Source: CAXMST01 sp963700785
GTDB taxonomy: Bacteria; Actinomycetota; Thermoleophilia; Solirubrobacterales; 70-9
Reading direction: 5' to 3'
Assembly: GCA_963700785.1 (NCBI GenBank)
Contig: CAVOYZ010000008.1
Coordinates: 1-64,000 of the forward strand
DNA: 64,000 nt
Numbering within the stretch: position 1 is the first letter of the stretch; each line of letters starts with the position of its first letter. Made by a program: the position numbers and the translations under genes. This document shows, in pieces, positions 51,108 to 59,507 of this stretch. Below the pieces are notes generated by a model that worked only from the letters and a program-made list of their open reading frames with translations, was not told where the DNA came from and did no database searches.

Positions 51108-51524
51108 ATGGGCGAGCGAATCGAGCTCGGCCACGGCGCCTGGATCGACTCGGACGAGGTCGAGCTCCGCGCCTCGCGCTCCTCCGGCCCGGGCGGTCAG
51201 CACGCGAACGTGACCGCCTCGCGAATCGAGGCCCGCTTCGAGGTTCCCTCCTCCCGTTCGCTGACCGAGGCGCAGAAGTCGACGATCTGTGCCCGCCTCG
51301 GGCCGCGGGTGAGCGCCGTCTCCCAGGACAGCCGCAGTCAGGCCCGCAACCGAGAGCTGGCGGTCGGCCGGCTCGCAGAACGGCTCGCGGAGGCGCTGAG
51401 GCCGCGGCGGCGGCGGCGACGCACGCGTCCCACCCAGGGCGCTCGGAGGAGGCGGCTGGAGGAGAAGCGGCGGCACTCGGAGCGCAAGCGGCTGCGGCGC
51501 CGACCCCGCCCCGACGCGTACTGA
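51108..51524 (+). CDS. arfB: ArfB-like peptidyl-tRNA hydrolase (class I release-factor domain)
   Basis: A 138-aa ribosome-rescue protein. The catalytic motif is G29-G30-Q31 in RSSGPGGQHANVTASR, and the C-terminal tail is extremely basic (runs of R with SERKRL), as needed to enter the empty mRNA channel of stalled ribosomes. ATG 51108 lies 2 bases after the TSUP stop. Confidence 0.88.
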   Translation: MGERIELGHGAWIDSDEVELRASRSSGPGGQHANVTASRIEARFEVPSSRSLTEAQKSTICARLGPRVSAVSQDSRSQARNRELAVGRLAERLAEALRPRRRRRRTRPTQGARRRRLEEKRRHSERKRLRRRPRPDAY

Positions 51525-51554
51525 GCGGGCGACGAGCCCGCGCCCCGGGTCGGC

Positions 51555-52424
51555 TCAGACGCCGTGCTCGAGCGCGCCCTTGACGCCCGCGTCGAGCGAG
51601 TTGAGCCGGTACAGCGCCAGCGCCTCCGCCGAGGCGAAGCCAAGCCCACCGCCCGCCGGGCGTGGCCTGCCGGCCGCCTCGGGGCCGTGGTGTGAGAGGA
51701 CGCAATGAAGCAGTGCCAGTCGCCGCTCGCTCGGCAGCTGGCCGGCGGCAGCGCCGATGATCTCGCTGCCGATCGCCAGGTGCCCGAGCAGCCGGCCCTC
51801 GTCGCTGATCCCGAACTCGGCTCCGTAGGTGAACTCCCGCGTCTTGCCGACGTCGTGGAGCAGCGCCGCCGCCATCAGCAGATCGGAGTCGAGCCGCGGG
51901 TGCAGCTGGCAGAGCTCACCGACCAGGGTGCCGACGGCGACGGTGTGCTCGAGCAGGCCGCCGAGGTAGGCGTGGTGGCCGCGCCGTGAGCACGGTGCCC
52001 GTCGTAGCCGCCCGGCGACGGGCTCGGTTTCGACCACGGCCTGCAGGACCCGCCGCAGGCCCGGGTCGTGGACCTCGCGGCAGAGGTGCTCGAAGAAGCC
52101 GTCGAGCTCCTCGACCGACCGGTAGGCGGCGGGCAGGAAGTCCTCCGGATCGTAGGAGCCCGGCTCGAGCCGACGCAGGGCGGTGAGCTCGGCCTGCAGC
52201 TCACCGCGGAAGCGCTCGACCCGCCCGCGGACCTCGATCGCGTCGCCACGCTCGAAGCGGGCGCCGAGCTGATCGGCCTCGCGGAAGATGCGCGCCTCGA
52301 TCGAGCCGCTCCGGTCCCGCAGCTCCAGCGACAGATACGGCGTTCCCTTGCGCGACGTAAACCGGTCCTTGCGGACCACGGCGTAGCTTCCGGTCAGGGG
52401 CCTGCCGGGCTGGAGCGAGGCCAC
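51555..52424 (-). CDS. HD-domain 3'-5' exonuclease, YhaM-like
   Basis: About 289 aa. An N-terminal OB-fold (PLTGSYAVVRKDRFTSRKGT, LSLELRDRSGSIEARIF) precedes an HD hydrolase domain: HHAYLGGLLEHTVAV, ALLHDVGKTREF (HD), HLAIGSEII and HCVLSHHG. This order is that of YhaM/CBF1-type 3'-5' exoribonucleases. GTG at 52424 aligns with the usual start of the family; the open frame upstream to 52502 is alanine-rich and less likely. The C-terminus ends SLDAGVKGALEHGV. Confidence 0.85.
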   Translation of the reverse strand: MASLQPGRPLTGSYAVVRKDRFTSRKGTPYLSLELRDRSGSIEARIFREADQLGARFERGDAIEVRGRVERFRGELQAELTALRRLEPGSYDPEDFLPAAYRSVEELDGFFEHLCREVHDPGLRRVLQAVVETEPVAGRLRRAPCSRRGHHAYLGGLLEHTVAVGTLVGELCQLHPRLDSDLLMAAALLHDVGKTREFTYGAEFGISDEGRLLGHLAIGSEIIGAAAGQLPSERRLALLHCVLSHHGPEAAGRPRPAGGGLGFASAEALALYRLNSLDAGVKGALEHGV

Positions 52425-52554
52425 GCCGGCGGATCCGGCCGGCCCGGCCGCGCCCGCTTTCGCCCCGGCGGCGTGGGGCTGGGTTGCTGTCGCTGCTTGC
52501 ACCGTCGCGATGATCGCTGCCGCCCCGGACGCCCACCGCCGATACCCTCGTGGT

Positions 52555-53418
52555 GTGGATCCGATCATCTGGGAGAACGAGGCGCCCGAGCTGAGCGACC
52601 CGGTCCTGATTGCGACGTTCTCCGGCTGGAACGACGCGGCCTCGGCTGCCAGCGCGGCCCTCGGCGCCGTCGCCGACTCGCTCGACAACGAGTTGATCGC
52701 CCGGATCGACCCCGAGGAGTTCTATGACTTCCAGGCGACCCGCCCGCAGATCGAGTTGACCGAGGGCAAGCTCCGCGGCGTCGCCTGGCCGGAGAACCTG
52801 ATCGTCGCCGGCCGCAGCGCGCCCGGCGAGCGCGATCTGTTGATGATCAGCGGCACCGAGCCCGGCACCCGCTGGCGGACCTTCTGCAACTCGCTGCTCG
52901 ATGTCGCCGAGCGCTGCGGGGTGAGCACGATGGTCAGCCTCGGCGCGTTGATCGCCGATGTCGCCCACACCCGGCCGGTGCCGATCACGGGGCTGGCGAC
53001 GACGGACGAGCTGATCGAGCGGCTCGGCTTCGAGGACGTCGCCTACGAGGGGCCGACCGGGATCGTCGGCGTCCTCCATCACATGGCCAAGGAGCGCGAC
53101 TTCACAGCCGCGAGCCTCTGGGCCGCCGTGCCCCACTACGCCGCCGCCGTGCCGAACCCGAAGGCGGCGCTGGCGCTGCTCCGCCGCCTCGAGGGCCTGA
53201 TCGGCCTGCCGCTGGACGCGGGCGAGCTGGAGGACGCCTCGAAGTCGTTCGAGGCTCAGGTCACCGATGCGGTCGCAGCGAATCCGGAGATCAAGGAGCT
53301 GGTCGAGCGGCTCGAGACCCAGCAGGACGACCTCGCCGGGCTCGCGCCCGACGACGTTCCCTCCGGGGACGCGATCGCCAAGGACTTCCAGGACTTCCTC
53401 CGGCGCCAGGGCGAGTAG
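52555..53418 (+). CDS. PAC2-family (proteasome assembly chaperone-like) protein
   Basis: About 287 aa. The N-terminal PAC2 fold is shown by DPVLIATFSGWNDAASAASA and IELTEGKLRGVAWPE, followed by MVSLGALIADVAHTRPVPIT and EGPTGIVGVLH. Archaeal and eukaryotic relatives help assemble proteasomes; the actinobacterial ones are not proven to. The C-terminus is a glutamate/aspartate-rich helix. GTG 52555 chosen by alignment with the WENEAPEL start; no ribosome-binding site is visible and a leaderless transcript is possible. Confidence 0.85.
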   Translation: MDPIIWENEAPELSDPVLIATFSGWNDAASAASAALGAVADSLDNELIARIDPEEFYDFQATRPQIELTEGKLRGVAWPENLIVAGRSAPGERDLLMISGTEPGTRWRTFCNSLLDVAERCGVSTMVSLGALIADVAHTRPVPITGLATTDELIERLGFEDVAYEGPTGIVGVLHHMAKERDFTAASLWAAVPHYAAAVPNPKAALALLRRLEGLIGLPLDAGELEDASKSFEAQVTDAVAANPEIKELVERLETQQDDLAGLAPDDVPSGDAIAKDFQDFLRRQGE

Positions 53419-53438
53419 GCGGCTGCGACCGGCGGCGC

Positions 53439-56400
53439 CTAGGCCTCGGACGCCGGGCAGATCAGCCGGAAATCGCACCAGGAGCAGTTCTCGAACGAGG
53501 GTCGCGGCTCGAAGTCCTGGTCGCTGATTCCCGCCGCCACCTCGAGCACCGTGCGCTCGACCCGCTCGAGATCATCCGCCTCGCCGGCCACCGGCACCTT
53601 CTCGTCGTCGAGCACGTACCAGTAGGAGCCGTCGGCGGCCTCGAGCTCCCAGGCCTCGCGGGCGCCGATCCGGTAGAGCGGGATCTGCACGTCGTCGACC
53701 AGCTCCTCGGGCGTCTTCGGCGCCCCCGTCTTGTAGTCGATCAGCTCGAGGCTTCCGTCGGGATGGCGATCGACGCGATCGACGCGCCCGCGCACGCTGT
53801 GCTCGCCGATCCGGAACGAGAACGCCCGCTCGAGATAGACCGGCCGCGCGGCCCCGGCGCTGTGGCGCTCGTAGTAGCGGGCGAGCGCCGCGACGGCGCG
53901 GTCCCGGTACTGGAGCTCATCGTCGCTGGAGCCGAATCCCTGTCGGCGCCAGCCCACGTCGAACAGTCCGAGCAGCCGATCGAGGCCGCCGCTGCCGTCC
54001 CCCTCGGCGCCTCCGAACCCGCGCAGCTCCTCGGAGTGGTATCGGTCGAGGACCTGGTGCACGAGGATCCCGAAGCGCTGGTTGATGGTCGGCTCCTGCG
54101 GGATCGCGAAGACCCGCGCGAACTTGTACTTGAGCGGGCAGGTCCGGTAGAGATCGATGTCGGAGGCGGAAAGCCCGAGGCCCTCGCCGCGCCTCGGCAG
54201 GAAGGCCTCGAGCCCGGGCTCGGTCTGGCGCGCCAGGTGATCGCGGCGGCGGACGCGCTCGCGCGCCTCCTCGACTATGTAGTCGTCGAGAGCCGAGCGC
54301 TGGAGCTCCGCCAGCTGCTCCGGCGTTGCGACCCGGCCGAGCAGCTCGTTCAGGGCGGCGAGCGCCTCGCGCTCCGACTCCTCTCCCGGCCGCTGGATCA
54401 GGGCGGAGAGCTTCAGCAACTCGAGGAAGCGGGCGACCGCGCGGTTGACGTCCTCGGCGGTGTCGAGGCGCATCTCGCTGAGCGCCGCCCCGGCGCGCCA
54501 CGACGCCTCGAGCACATCGTCACGGATCATCCGGTAGGTGGCGTGCAGCCCCTCGGCCGGCCCGAAGAGCTCCTCGGCGTGCAGCTCCTCGTCGATGCCG
54601 AGCCCGGCCGCGGCCTCGTAGATCGGCGAGGGCGAGCAGGCGACCCCGCGGATCTCCTCCGGATAGGCGAGCACCAGCGAGTCCCGTGCCCGGCTGGCGG
54701 CGACGTAGGCGCGGCGCGCCCGCAGCGCCTCCTCGGCGACCGGGCCCGAGGGCGGTAGCGGCTCGGCCAGCAGCGCGTCGTCGATCCAGGTTCCGCGCTC
54801 CGCTCCGCCCCTGTAGGAGCCGCTCTCCAACCCGAGCAGGTAGACGCGCTCGAACTCCATGCCCTTCACCTGGTCGGGCTCGGCGAGCAGCACGGCGCCG
54901 CGGGGCGGCGCGTCGATCGGCCGGCTGAACCGCTGCCCGGCCTCGGCGACCGCGCTCAGGTAGCGAACGAACTCGCGCGTCGATCCGTCCGGTCGCCGCC
55001 GCGTCCAGCCTCCCGCCAGGTCCGCCAGCGCGGCGAGGTTGACGAGGCGCTCCGCGGTCTCGGGGCTGGCGGCGAAGAGGCCGTGGCGGCGGAAGCCGAT
55101 CCGCTCGATCAGCCGGCGGACGAAGACGTCGGCCCGGACCCCGTCGAGCGCCTTGGCTGCGGCGCGATACAGCTTCAGGAACGAGCGGATCCGATCACGC
55201 GACGGTGGCGGCAGCTGCGGGCTCTCGAGCGCCGCCTCGAGCGCCGAGATCATGTCGAGCTTTCGCCGCCGGGCGATCGTCGTGCAGCGCGCGAGGTCCA
55301 CCGAGGCCAGCTCGACCGGCGGCCTGGTCAGCGCGCGAACCACGGCCGATGAGTCGCCGGGATCGGCGAGCGCGCGGAGCCAGGCGATCACGTCCCGGAC
55401 CTCGGGCCGGTGAAAGAAGGCGGCCGCCGCGCCGCTGCGGAAGGGCACGTTCCGCTCCTCGAGGGCCGAGGCCACGAGCAGGCCCTCACGACCAGCGGGC
55501 CCGGTGATCACGCAGAGGTCCTCGGGGACGCACTCGCCCGAGGCGAGCAGATGCTCGACCTCGCGGGCGACCGCCTGGGCCTGGGCGCGCTCGTTCGCGC
55601 AGCGCCAGAGGCGGACCGAGTCCGGACGCTCGACCGACCCGGCGGAGGGCGGCTCGCACTCGGAGCCCGGGTAGCGGTCCCCGAGCAGGCCGGCGATCGC
55701 GATGCAGACGCCGGCCGGGCCACCCGACCCGCGGCGGGGCTCGCAGAGCTGAAAGCGGGCGGCATCGGGGTAGGTGGCGAGGAACCGGGCCGAGGCCGCC
55801 TCGCCGAAGGCTCGGTAGGGATGGATCCCCTGGTCCGGATCGCAGGCGGCCAGCACGTTGCGGTGGGGCGCGATCAGCGGGATCAGCGCGGAGCGGGCGC
55901 TGCCGGCGTCCTCGAGCTCGTCGATCATCAGCGCCGGAAACCGCTCGCCGATCGTCTCGACGACGTCCTGCCGGCGGCTGAGCATGCGCCCGAGCTCGAG
56001 CACGAGCTCGGGCTCGTCGAGAACGCCGCGCTCGCGCAGGATCGCGTCGTGGCGCTCGAACAGGTCGGCGAACTCGAGCTCTCTCAGCGCCAGCTCCCGC
56101 TCCGCCCGTCCGGGGGCGCCGCGCTCGGAGGCGCGGGCGAGATCGCGCAGCTCGGAGGGGCCGACTCCCTCCGCCTTGAGGACGTCGACCCGCTCCAGCA
56201 GGCGGGCGAGCAGGCCGGCGGGGTTGCCGCGGATCTCGTGCCGGCGGAGCGGCAGGTCGTCGAGGCGCTCGAGCAGAATCGCGAGCCGGTCAGCCGGCCC
56301 AACCACCTCGAAGAACGGGTCGACACCGGCCTCGAGGGCGTAATCGCGCAGGAGCCGCTCGGCGAAGCCCTCCCAGGTCTCGATCCAGAGCTCCTCGTAG

Positions 56401-56630
56401 GGTCCCTTCAGGAGCAGCTCGATTCGCATCCGGAGATGCCCGCGGGCGGCGGGATCGGAGGTCAGGACCGCGATCCGGCCCGCATCGAGCGGGCGCTCGG
56501 CGAGATCCGCGAAGCGGCGAGCGAGTGCCTCGCTGCGCCCGGCCCCGGCTCGGGAGAGGACGAGCGCCGGACCATCCCGATGCCGCACGATCGCGGTCGC
56601 GGTTGAATCGAGGCCGGTGCCGGGGTTCAC
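53439..56630 (-). CDS. AdnA-like UvrD/Rep-type helicase-nuclease with degenerate Walker A
   Basis: A 1063-aa protein. N-terminal SF1 motor: motif I is AGAGRSE (residues 28-34) where AGAGSGKT is expected, so the GK dipeptide is lost. Other motifs are closer to normal: ALMIDELEDAG (motif II), ACDPDQGIHPYRAF (III), QVKGMEFERVYLLGLE (V) and RRAYVAASRARDSL (VI). The C-terminal PD-(D/E)XK nuclease has GILVHQVLDRYHSEEL, GRVDRVDRHPDG and ELIDYKTG (about 965). Cysteines in YRTCPLKYKF and ENCSWCDFRLICP fit a 4Fe-4S cluster as in AdnAB/AddB. It resembles AdnA, whose motor is vestigial in mycobacteria; the AdnB partner is not in the window. Confidence 0.85.
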   Translation of the reverse strand: MNPGTGLDSTATAIVRHRDGPALVLSRAGAGRSEALARRFADLAERPLDAGRIAVLTSDPAARGHLRMRIELLLKGPYEELWIETWEGFAERLLRDYALEAGVDPFFEVVGPADRLAILLERLDDLPLRRHEIRGNPAGLLARLLERVDVLKAEGVGPSELRDLARASERGAPGRAERELALRELEFADLFERHDAILRERGVLDEPELVLELGRMLSRRQDVVETIGERFPALMIDELEDAGSARSALIPLIAPHRNVLAACDPDQGIHPYRAFGEAASARFLATYPDAARFQLCEPRRGSGGPAGVCIAIAGLLGDRYPGSECEPPSAGSVERPDSVRLWRCANERAQAQAVAREVEHLLASGECVPEDLCVITGPAGREGLLVASALEERNVPFRSGAAAAFFHRPEVRDVIAWLRALADPGDSSAVVRALTRPPVELASVDLARCTTIARRRKLDMISALEAALESPQLPPPSRDRIRSFLKLYRAAAKALDGVRADVFVRRLIERIGFRRHGLFAASPETAERLVNLAALADLAGGWTRRRPDGSTREFVRYLSAVAEAGQRFSRPIDAPPRGAVLLAEPDQVKGMEFERVYLLGLESGSYRGGAERGTWIDDALLAEPLPPSGPVAEEALRARRAYVAASRARDSLVLAYPEEIRGVACSPSPIYEAAAGLGIDEELHAEELFGPAEGLHATYRMIRDDVLEASWRAGAALSEMRLDTAEDVNRAVARFLELLKLSALIQRPGEESEREALAALNELLGRVATPEQLAELQRSALDDYIVEEARERVRRRDHLARQTEPGLEAFLPRRGEGLGLSASDIDLYRTCPLKYKFARVFAIPQEPTINQRFGILVHQVLDRYHSEELRGFGGAEGDGSGGLDRLLGLFDVGWRRQGFGSSDDELQYRDRAVAALARYYERHSAGAARPVYLERAFSFRIGEHSVRGRVDRVDRHPDGSLELIDYKTGAPKTPEELVDDVQIPLYRIGAREAWELEAADGSYWYVLDDEKVPVAGEADDLERVERTVLEVAAGISDQDFEPRPSFENCSWCDFRLICPASEA

Positions 56631-56668
56631 GCCAAGACCGTAGCGGGCGCCTCACTACGATTGCCGCG

Positions 56669-57505
56669 ATGGACTCGATCGACTGGATCGGACTCTGCCG
56701 CCGGATCGTCGCACGGCACCGCGAGCTGTTCGCGGCGAGCCGCGGGATCGCGGCCCGGACCGAGTACGAGGGACGTGGCGAGGGCGGCGACATGAGCCTG
56801 GTCCTCGATCGCCGCTGCGAGGACATCGTCTTCGAGGAGCTCGAGGCGGCGCTTCGGCCCAGGGGCCCGGCGGTGATCGCGGTCAGCGAGGAGCGGGGCG
56901 AGGTCGCGATCGGCTCCGGCGAGGTTGCGGCGCGCGTGATCATCGACCCGATCGACGGCTCGATGAACGTCCGCCGGACGATCCCCTCGCACTCGCTGTC
57001 GATCGCCGTCGCCGACGGCGACTCGATCGCGGACGTGAGCTTCGGCTTCGTCCACGACTTCGGCGCCGACGAGGAGTTCGCCGCTCGCGCCGGCGCCGGC
57101 GCGACCCTCGATGGTGAGCCGTTCGAGCTCGAGCCCCCCGATCACGGGCTCGAGGTGGTCGGGGTCGAGTCCGCCGAGCCGGGCTGGATCGGCCCGGCGA
57201 TCGCGGTCCTCGAGGGTCGCGTCTATCGGCTGCGGATCGTCGGCTCGATCGCGATCACGATGAGCTACGTGGCCGCGGCCCGCTTCGACGCCATGTTTTC
57301 GGCTCGGCCCTGCCGCTCGGTCGACGCTGCCGCCTCGCAGCTGATCGTCCGTGAGGCCGGCGGGGCAATCGACGTCGGTGGGCTCGACCCCGGCGCCGCC
57401 TCGCTCGGGCTCGATGCTCGCTACACGGTCGCTGCGGCTCGCCGTCCGGAGAACCTCGAGCTGATCCTCGAGGCACAGGCGGCCGGTCCGGCGGTACCCG
57501 GTTGA
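56669..57505 (+). CDS. Inositol monophosphatase family protein
   Basis: About 278 aa lithium-sensitive-type phosphatase (IMPase/FBPase/CysQ family). The metal site is IDPIDGSMNVRRTIP (DPIDGS/TxN), with the ERGEVAIGSG glutamate region before it and the C-terminal metal aspartate in CRSVDAAASQLIVREAGG. Substrates could be inositol-1-phosphate, fructose bisphosphate or PAP. ATG 56669; its stop overlaps the next gene's TTG start. Confidence 0.88.
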   Translation: MDSIDWIGLCRRIVARHRELFAASRGIAARTEYEGRGEGGDMSLVLDRRCEDIVFEELEAALRPRGPAVIAVSEERGEVAIGSGEVAARVIIDPIDGSMNVRRTIPSHSLSIAVADGDSIADVSFGFVHDFGADEEFAARAGAGATLDGEPFELEPPDHGLEVVGVESAEPGWIGPAIAVLEGRVYRLRIVGSIAITMSYVAAARFDAMFSARPCRSVDAAASQLIVREAGGAIDVGGLDPGAASLGLDARYTVAAARRPENLELILEAQAAGPAVPG

Positions 57506-58554
57506 GTGAGCTTGTCGACTGGGGGCTCGCCCGCCGCGTGGCCGCGGTTGCTGCGGGCGACGGAAGCGAGCCGGGCGATTCGGCCGCGCTCGATTCCGCG
57601 GTCGACCGCGCGGGCGCGGCGGTCCGGGACTACACCGGGCTGGACCCCGATCACGGGTTGCCCGTCGCCGAGTGGGTCAGCCGTCGCGAGTGGGCCGCCG
57701 TCAACCTCGAGTCGATGCGGCGCTCGCTCGGCCCGATCGAGCGCCGCCTCCGCGGCGCCAACGGCTCCCCCGGCGGCCCGCTCGGCAGCGCCCTGGCGCT
57801 CGTCGCGGGTGCCCAGCTGGGGGTCCTCGTCGGCTACTCGTCGCGGCGGGTGCTCGGCCAGTACGAGTTCCCGGTGCTCGATCCCGAACGCCCCGCGCGG
57901 CTGCTGTTCGTCGCCGGGAACGTCGAGCAGGCGGGGGCTGAGCTCGGCGGCGAGCCCGGAGCGGCTCTGCGCTGGATCGCGCTCCACGAGGTCACCCACG
58001 CCGTTCACTTCGCGGCGGCGCCGTGGCTGCGCGAGCACCTTCGAGACCTCGTCGAGGAGCTGCTCGAGGGCAGCCGGATCGGGATCGGCTGGAGCGAGGT
58101 CGCCGCCGCCGCGGGACGGATCGCACGCAGCGACCCACGCGACTGGATCGCCGACCTCTGGAACAGCGACCCGCTGACGCTGCTTGCCGCGCCCGAGTCG
58201 CGCCCGCTGCTCGAGCGAGCGCAGGCAACGATGGCGGCGATCGAGGGCTACGCCGAGCACGTCATGGACGCAGCCGCGCCGGCGCTGGGCGCGGACGTCG
58301 GCGGGCTCCGGGCGGCGCTCGACCATCGCCGCCAGCATCGCCCGCCACTGGCCCGAACCCTCTCCTGGCTGCTTGGAATGGAGCTGAAGCTGCGCCAGTA
58401 CCGGGACGGGAAGCGGTTCTGCGACGAGGCGGTCGAGCTGGCGGGGATCGAGGCGCTGAACGGCGCCTGGGAGGCCCCCGACGCGCTCCCCACCCTGGCC
58501 GAGCTCAACGATCCGGCCGGCTGGCTGCGCCGCCGGGCGCTGAGCCCCGTCTGA
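57502..58554 (+). CDS. DUF2342 zinc-dependent metalloprotease (F420-biosynthesis-associated family)
   Basis: A 350-aa protein. The zinc motif is HEVTH (H-E-x-x-H) in WIALHEVTHAVHF, about residue 157, with a downstream glutamate in YAEHVMDA as likely third ligand. The family occurs almost only in actinobacteria and is often named after nearby F420 genes, though none is visible here; its real role is unknown. TTG 57502 is the start, translationally coupled to the IMPase (TTGA overlap), an arrangement common in actinobacteria. Confidence 0.88.
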   Translation: MSELVDWGLARRVAAVAAGDGSEPGDSAALDSAVDRAGAAVRDYTGLDPDHGLPVAEWVSRREWAAVNLESMRRSLGPIERRLRGANGSPGGPLGSALALVAGAQLGVLVGYSSRRVLGQYEFPVLDPERPARLLFVAGNVEQAGAELGGEPGAALRWIALHEVTHAVHFAAAPWLREHLRDLVEELLEGSRIGIGWSEVAAAAGRIARSDPRDWIADLWNSDPLTLLAAPESRPLLERAQATMAAIEGYAEHVMDAAAPALGADVGGLRAALDHRRQHRPPLARTLSWLLGMELKLRQYRDGKRFCDEAVELAGIEALNGAWEAPDALPTLAELNDPAGWLRRRALSPV

Positions 58555-58561
58555 TCCACGA

Positions 58562-58582
58562 GCCCGGCAGGCGCCGCCGGGC
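58562..58582 (+). terminator. Hairpin after the metalloprotease gene
   Basis: Seven-base G/C stem (58562-58568 with 58576-58582) with a 7-base loop, beginning 8 bases after the metalloprotease stop. No T tract. Confidence 0.45.
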
Positions 58583-58610
58583 CGGGCCATCGATCGGCTA
58601 CGGGCCGCAG

Positions 58611-58626
58611 TGTGACGGGTGTCACA
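58611..58626 (+). promoter_or_regulatory. Perfect CRP/FNR-type dyad
   Basis: TGTGAC-GGGT-GTCACA, a perfect 6-base inverted repeat that contains TGTGA-N6-TCACA, the consensus of CRP-family regulators. It lies 137 bases before the start of the H1-like gene and 57 bases after the metalloprotease stop. Confidence 0.7.
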
Positions 58627-58661
58627 GATGGCTCTGTAACGCCGTTTGCCGGTCTGTGTAA

Positions 58662-58673
58662 GAACAGTTGTTC
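58662..58673 (+). promoter_or_regulatory. LexA (SOS) box-like dyad
   Basis: GAAC-AGTT-GTTC is a perfect inverted repeat matching the GAAC-N4-GTTC core of the actinobacterial/Firmicutes LexA box. It precedes a TACACT -10-like element at 58679-58684, so binding would block a promoter there. Confidence 0.55.
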
Positions 58674-58691
58674 GGTGCTACACTGAACATC

Positions 58692-58707
58692 CTTACTACT
58701 AAGTAAG
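58692..58707 (+). promoter_or_regulatory. Third stacked inverted repeat in the H1-like gene leader
   Basis: CTTACT-ACTA-AGTAAG, a perfect 6-base inverted repeat, 41 bases before the ATG and just downstream of the presumed transcription start. It may be an operator or form an RNA hairpin in the leader. AT-rich against a GC-rich background. Confidence 0.5.
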
Positions 58708-58747
58708 TTAGAAACCATCGAACTCCATGAGGGGGTTGAGGATCAGA

Positions 58748-59266
58748 ATGGCTACCGCCACGAAGAGCAAGGGTCAGACCAAGACCACTGCCAAGAAGAC
58801 CACCACTGCCGCCAAGCCGGCTCCGAAGACCAACGCCGAGATCGCTCGCGAACGGGCGCTGCAGACGGCCGAGACCGCAGTCGACATTCCCGTCGGCGCC
58901 GCGCTGACCATGTACGAGCGCGCCACCGAGGCCGTCGAGCCGTTCGGGACCCAGAGCAAGCGCGAGGCCGAGTTGAAGCGCGTCCGCACGCAGCTCCGTC
59001 GCGAGCTGAACAAGGTCGAGCGCCGGGGTGGGACCGCCCGCCGCCGCGCCGTCCAGCGCGCAAAGCGCACGCGGAACCGGCTCGAGCGCGAGGTCAAGCA
59101 GCAGCGCCGCAGCCTCGAGACGACGGTTCGCCGGAACCGGCGCCGGGCTGAGACCGAGCTGAAGCGGTTCGAGAAGGAGCTGAACAGGACCCGCGACGAC
59201 GCCGAGAAGCGCGTCCGCGAGCTGGTCGACCGCGGCCAGGGCGAGGGCACCAAGGCCGCCGCCTAG
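58748..59266 (+). CDS. Histone H1-like basic coiled-coil protein
   Basis: A 172-aa, very basic protein. Residues 1-35 are Ala/Lys/Thr-rich (TTAKKTTTAAKPAPKT), like the tails of H1-type nucleoid proteins. The rest is a long R/E/K-rich helix predicted to be coiled coil (RTQLRRELNKVERRGG, RNRLEREVKQQRR). No globular domain or cysteine. Likely a nucleoid- or polyphosphate-associated protein; it also resembles phasin-type granule proteins, so the role is open. ATG 58748 follows GAGGATCAGA. The leader holds three stacked palindromes. Confidence 0.75.
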   Translation: MATATKSKGQTKTTAKKTTTAAKPAPKTNAEIARERALQTAETAVDIPVGAALTMYERATEAVEPFGTQSKREAELKRVRTQLRRELNKVERRGGTARRRAVQRAKRTRNRLEREVKQQRRSLETTVRRNRRRAETELKRFEKELNRTRDDAEKRVRELVDRGQGEGTKAAA

Positions 59267-59281
59267 AACGGCTTAGCCCGA

Positions 59282-59463
59282 GCCGCCGGCCCGGTGCAGC
59301 GACGACCCACAGGGTCGCGGGCAGCGGGCGCCTCAGGAGAGGCGGACGGCTCGGAGTGATCTGCTCGCCCCATATCCGCGAGTAGACATGGTCGGGGGCT
59401 TCGGCCCCTGGACCAACCTCTCCTCCCCGATTCGGCGGGCCCTCGTGGCCCGCCGAATCATTT
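59282..59463 (+). ncRNA. Candidate structured RNA with anti-Shine-Dalgarno stretch
   Basis: Between the H1-like gene and mrp the sequence folds as a chain of hairpins: CGACCC-ACA-GGGTCG (59303-59317), CGCCTC-AGGA-GAGGCG (59329-59344), a UUCG-capped stem (59390-59414), an unpaired CCTCTCCTCCCC (59417-59428) complementary to ribosome-binding sites, and a final 13-base terminator stem. No ORF of note is present. It could be a free small RNA or the 3' UTR of the H1-like mRNA. I could not match it to 4.5S, 6S, tmRNA or RNase P RNA. Confidence 0.4.
59429..59463 (+). terminator. Rho-independent terminator
   Basis: Perfect 13-base stem (59429-59441 with 59447-59459), 5-base CTCGT loop and a short ATTT tail. 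It is the clearest intrinsic terminator in the window, ending the H1-like transcript or the candidate RNA 45 bases before mrp. Confidence 0.85.
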
Positions 59464-59507
59464 AACCCCGGCGACGGCCCGGGCCCGCCGTCTGTGACAA
59501 TGGGCCT

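Noticed and set aside
59282..59463. Signal-recognition (4.5S), 6S, tmRNA or RNase P RNA
   Set aside because: The GGAAGGAAGCAGCC-type SRP loop, the 6S open bubble, a tRNA-like CCA end and RNase P conserved segments are all missing.
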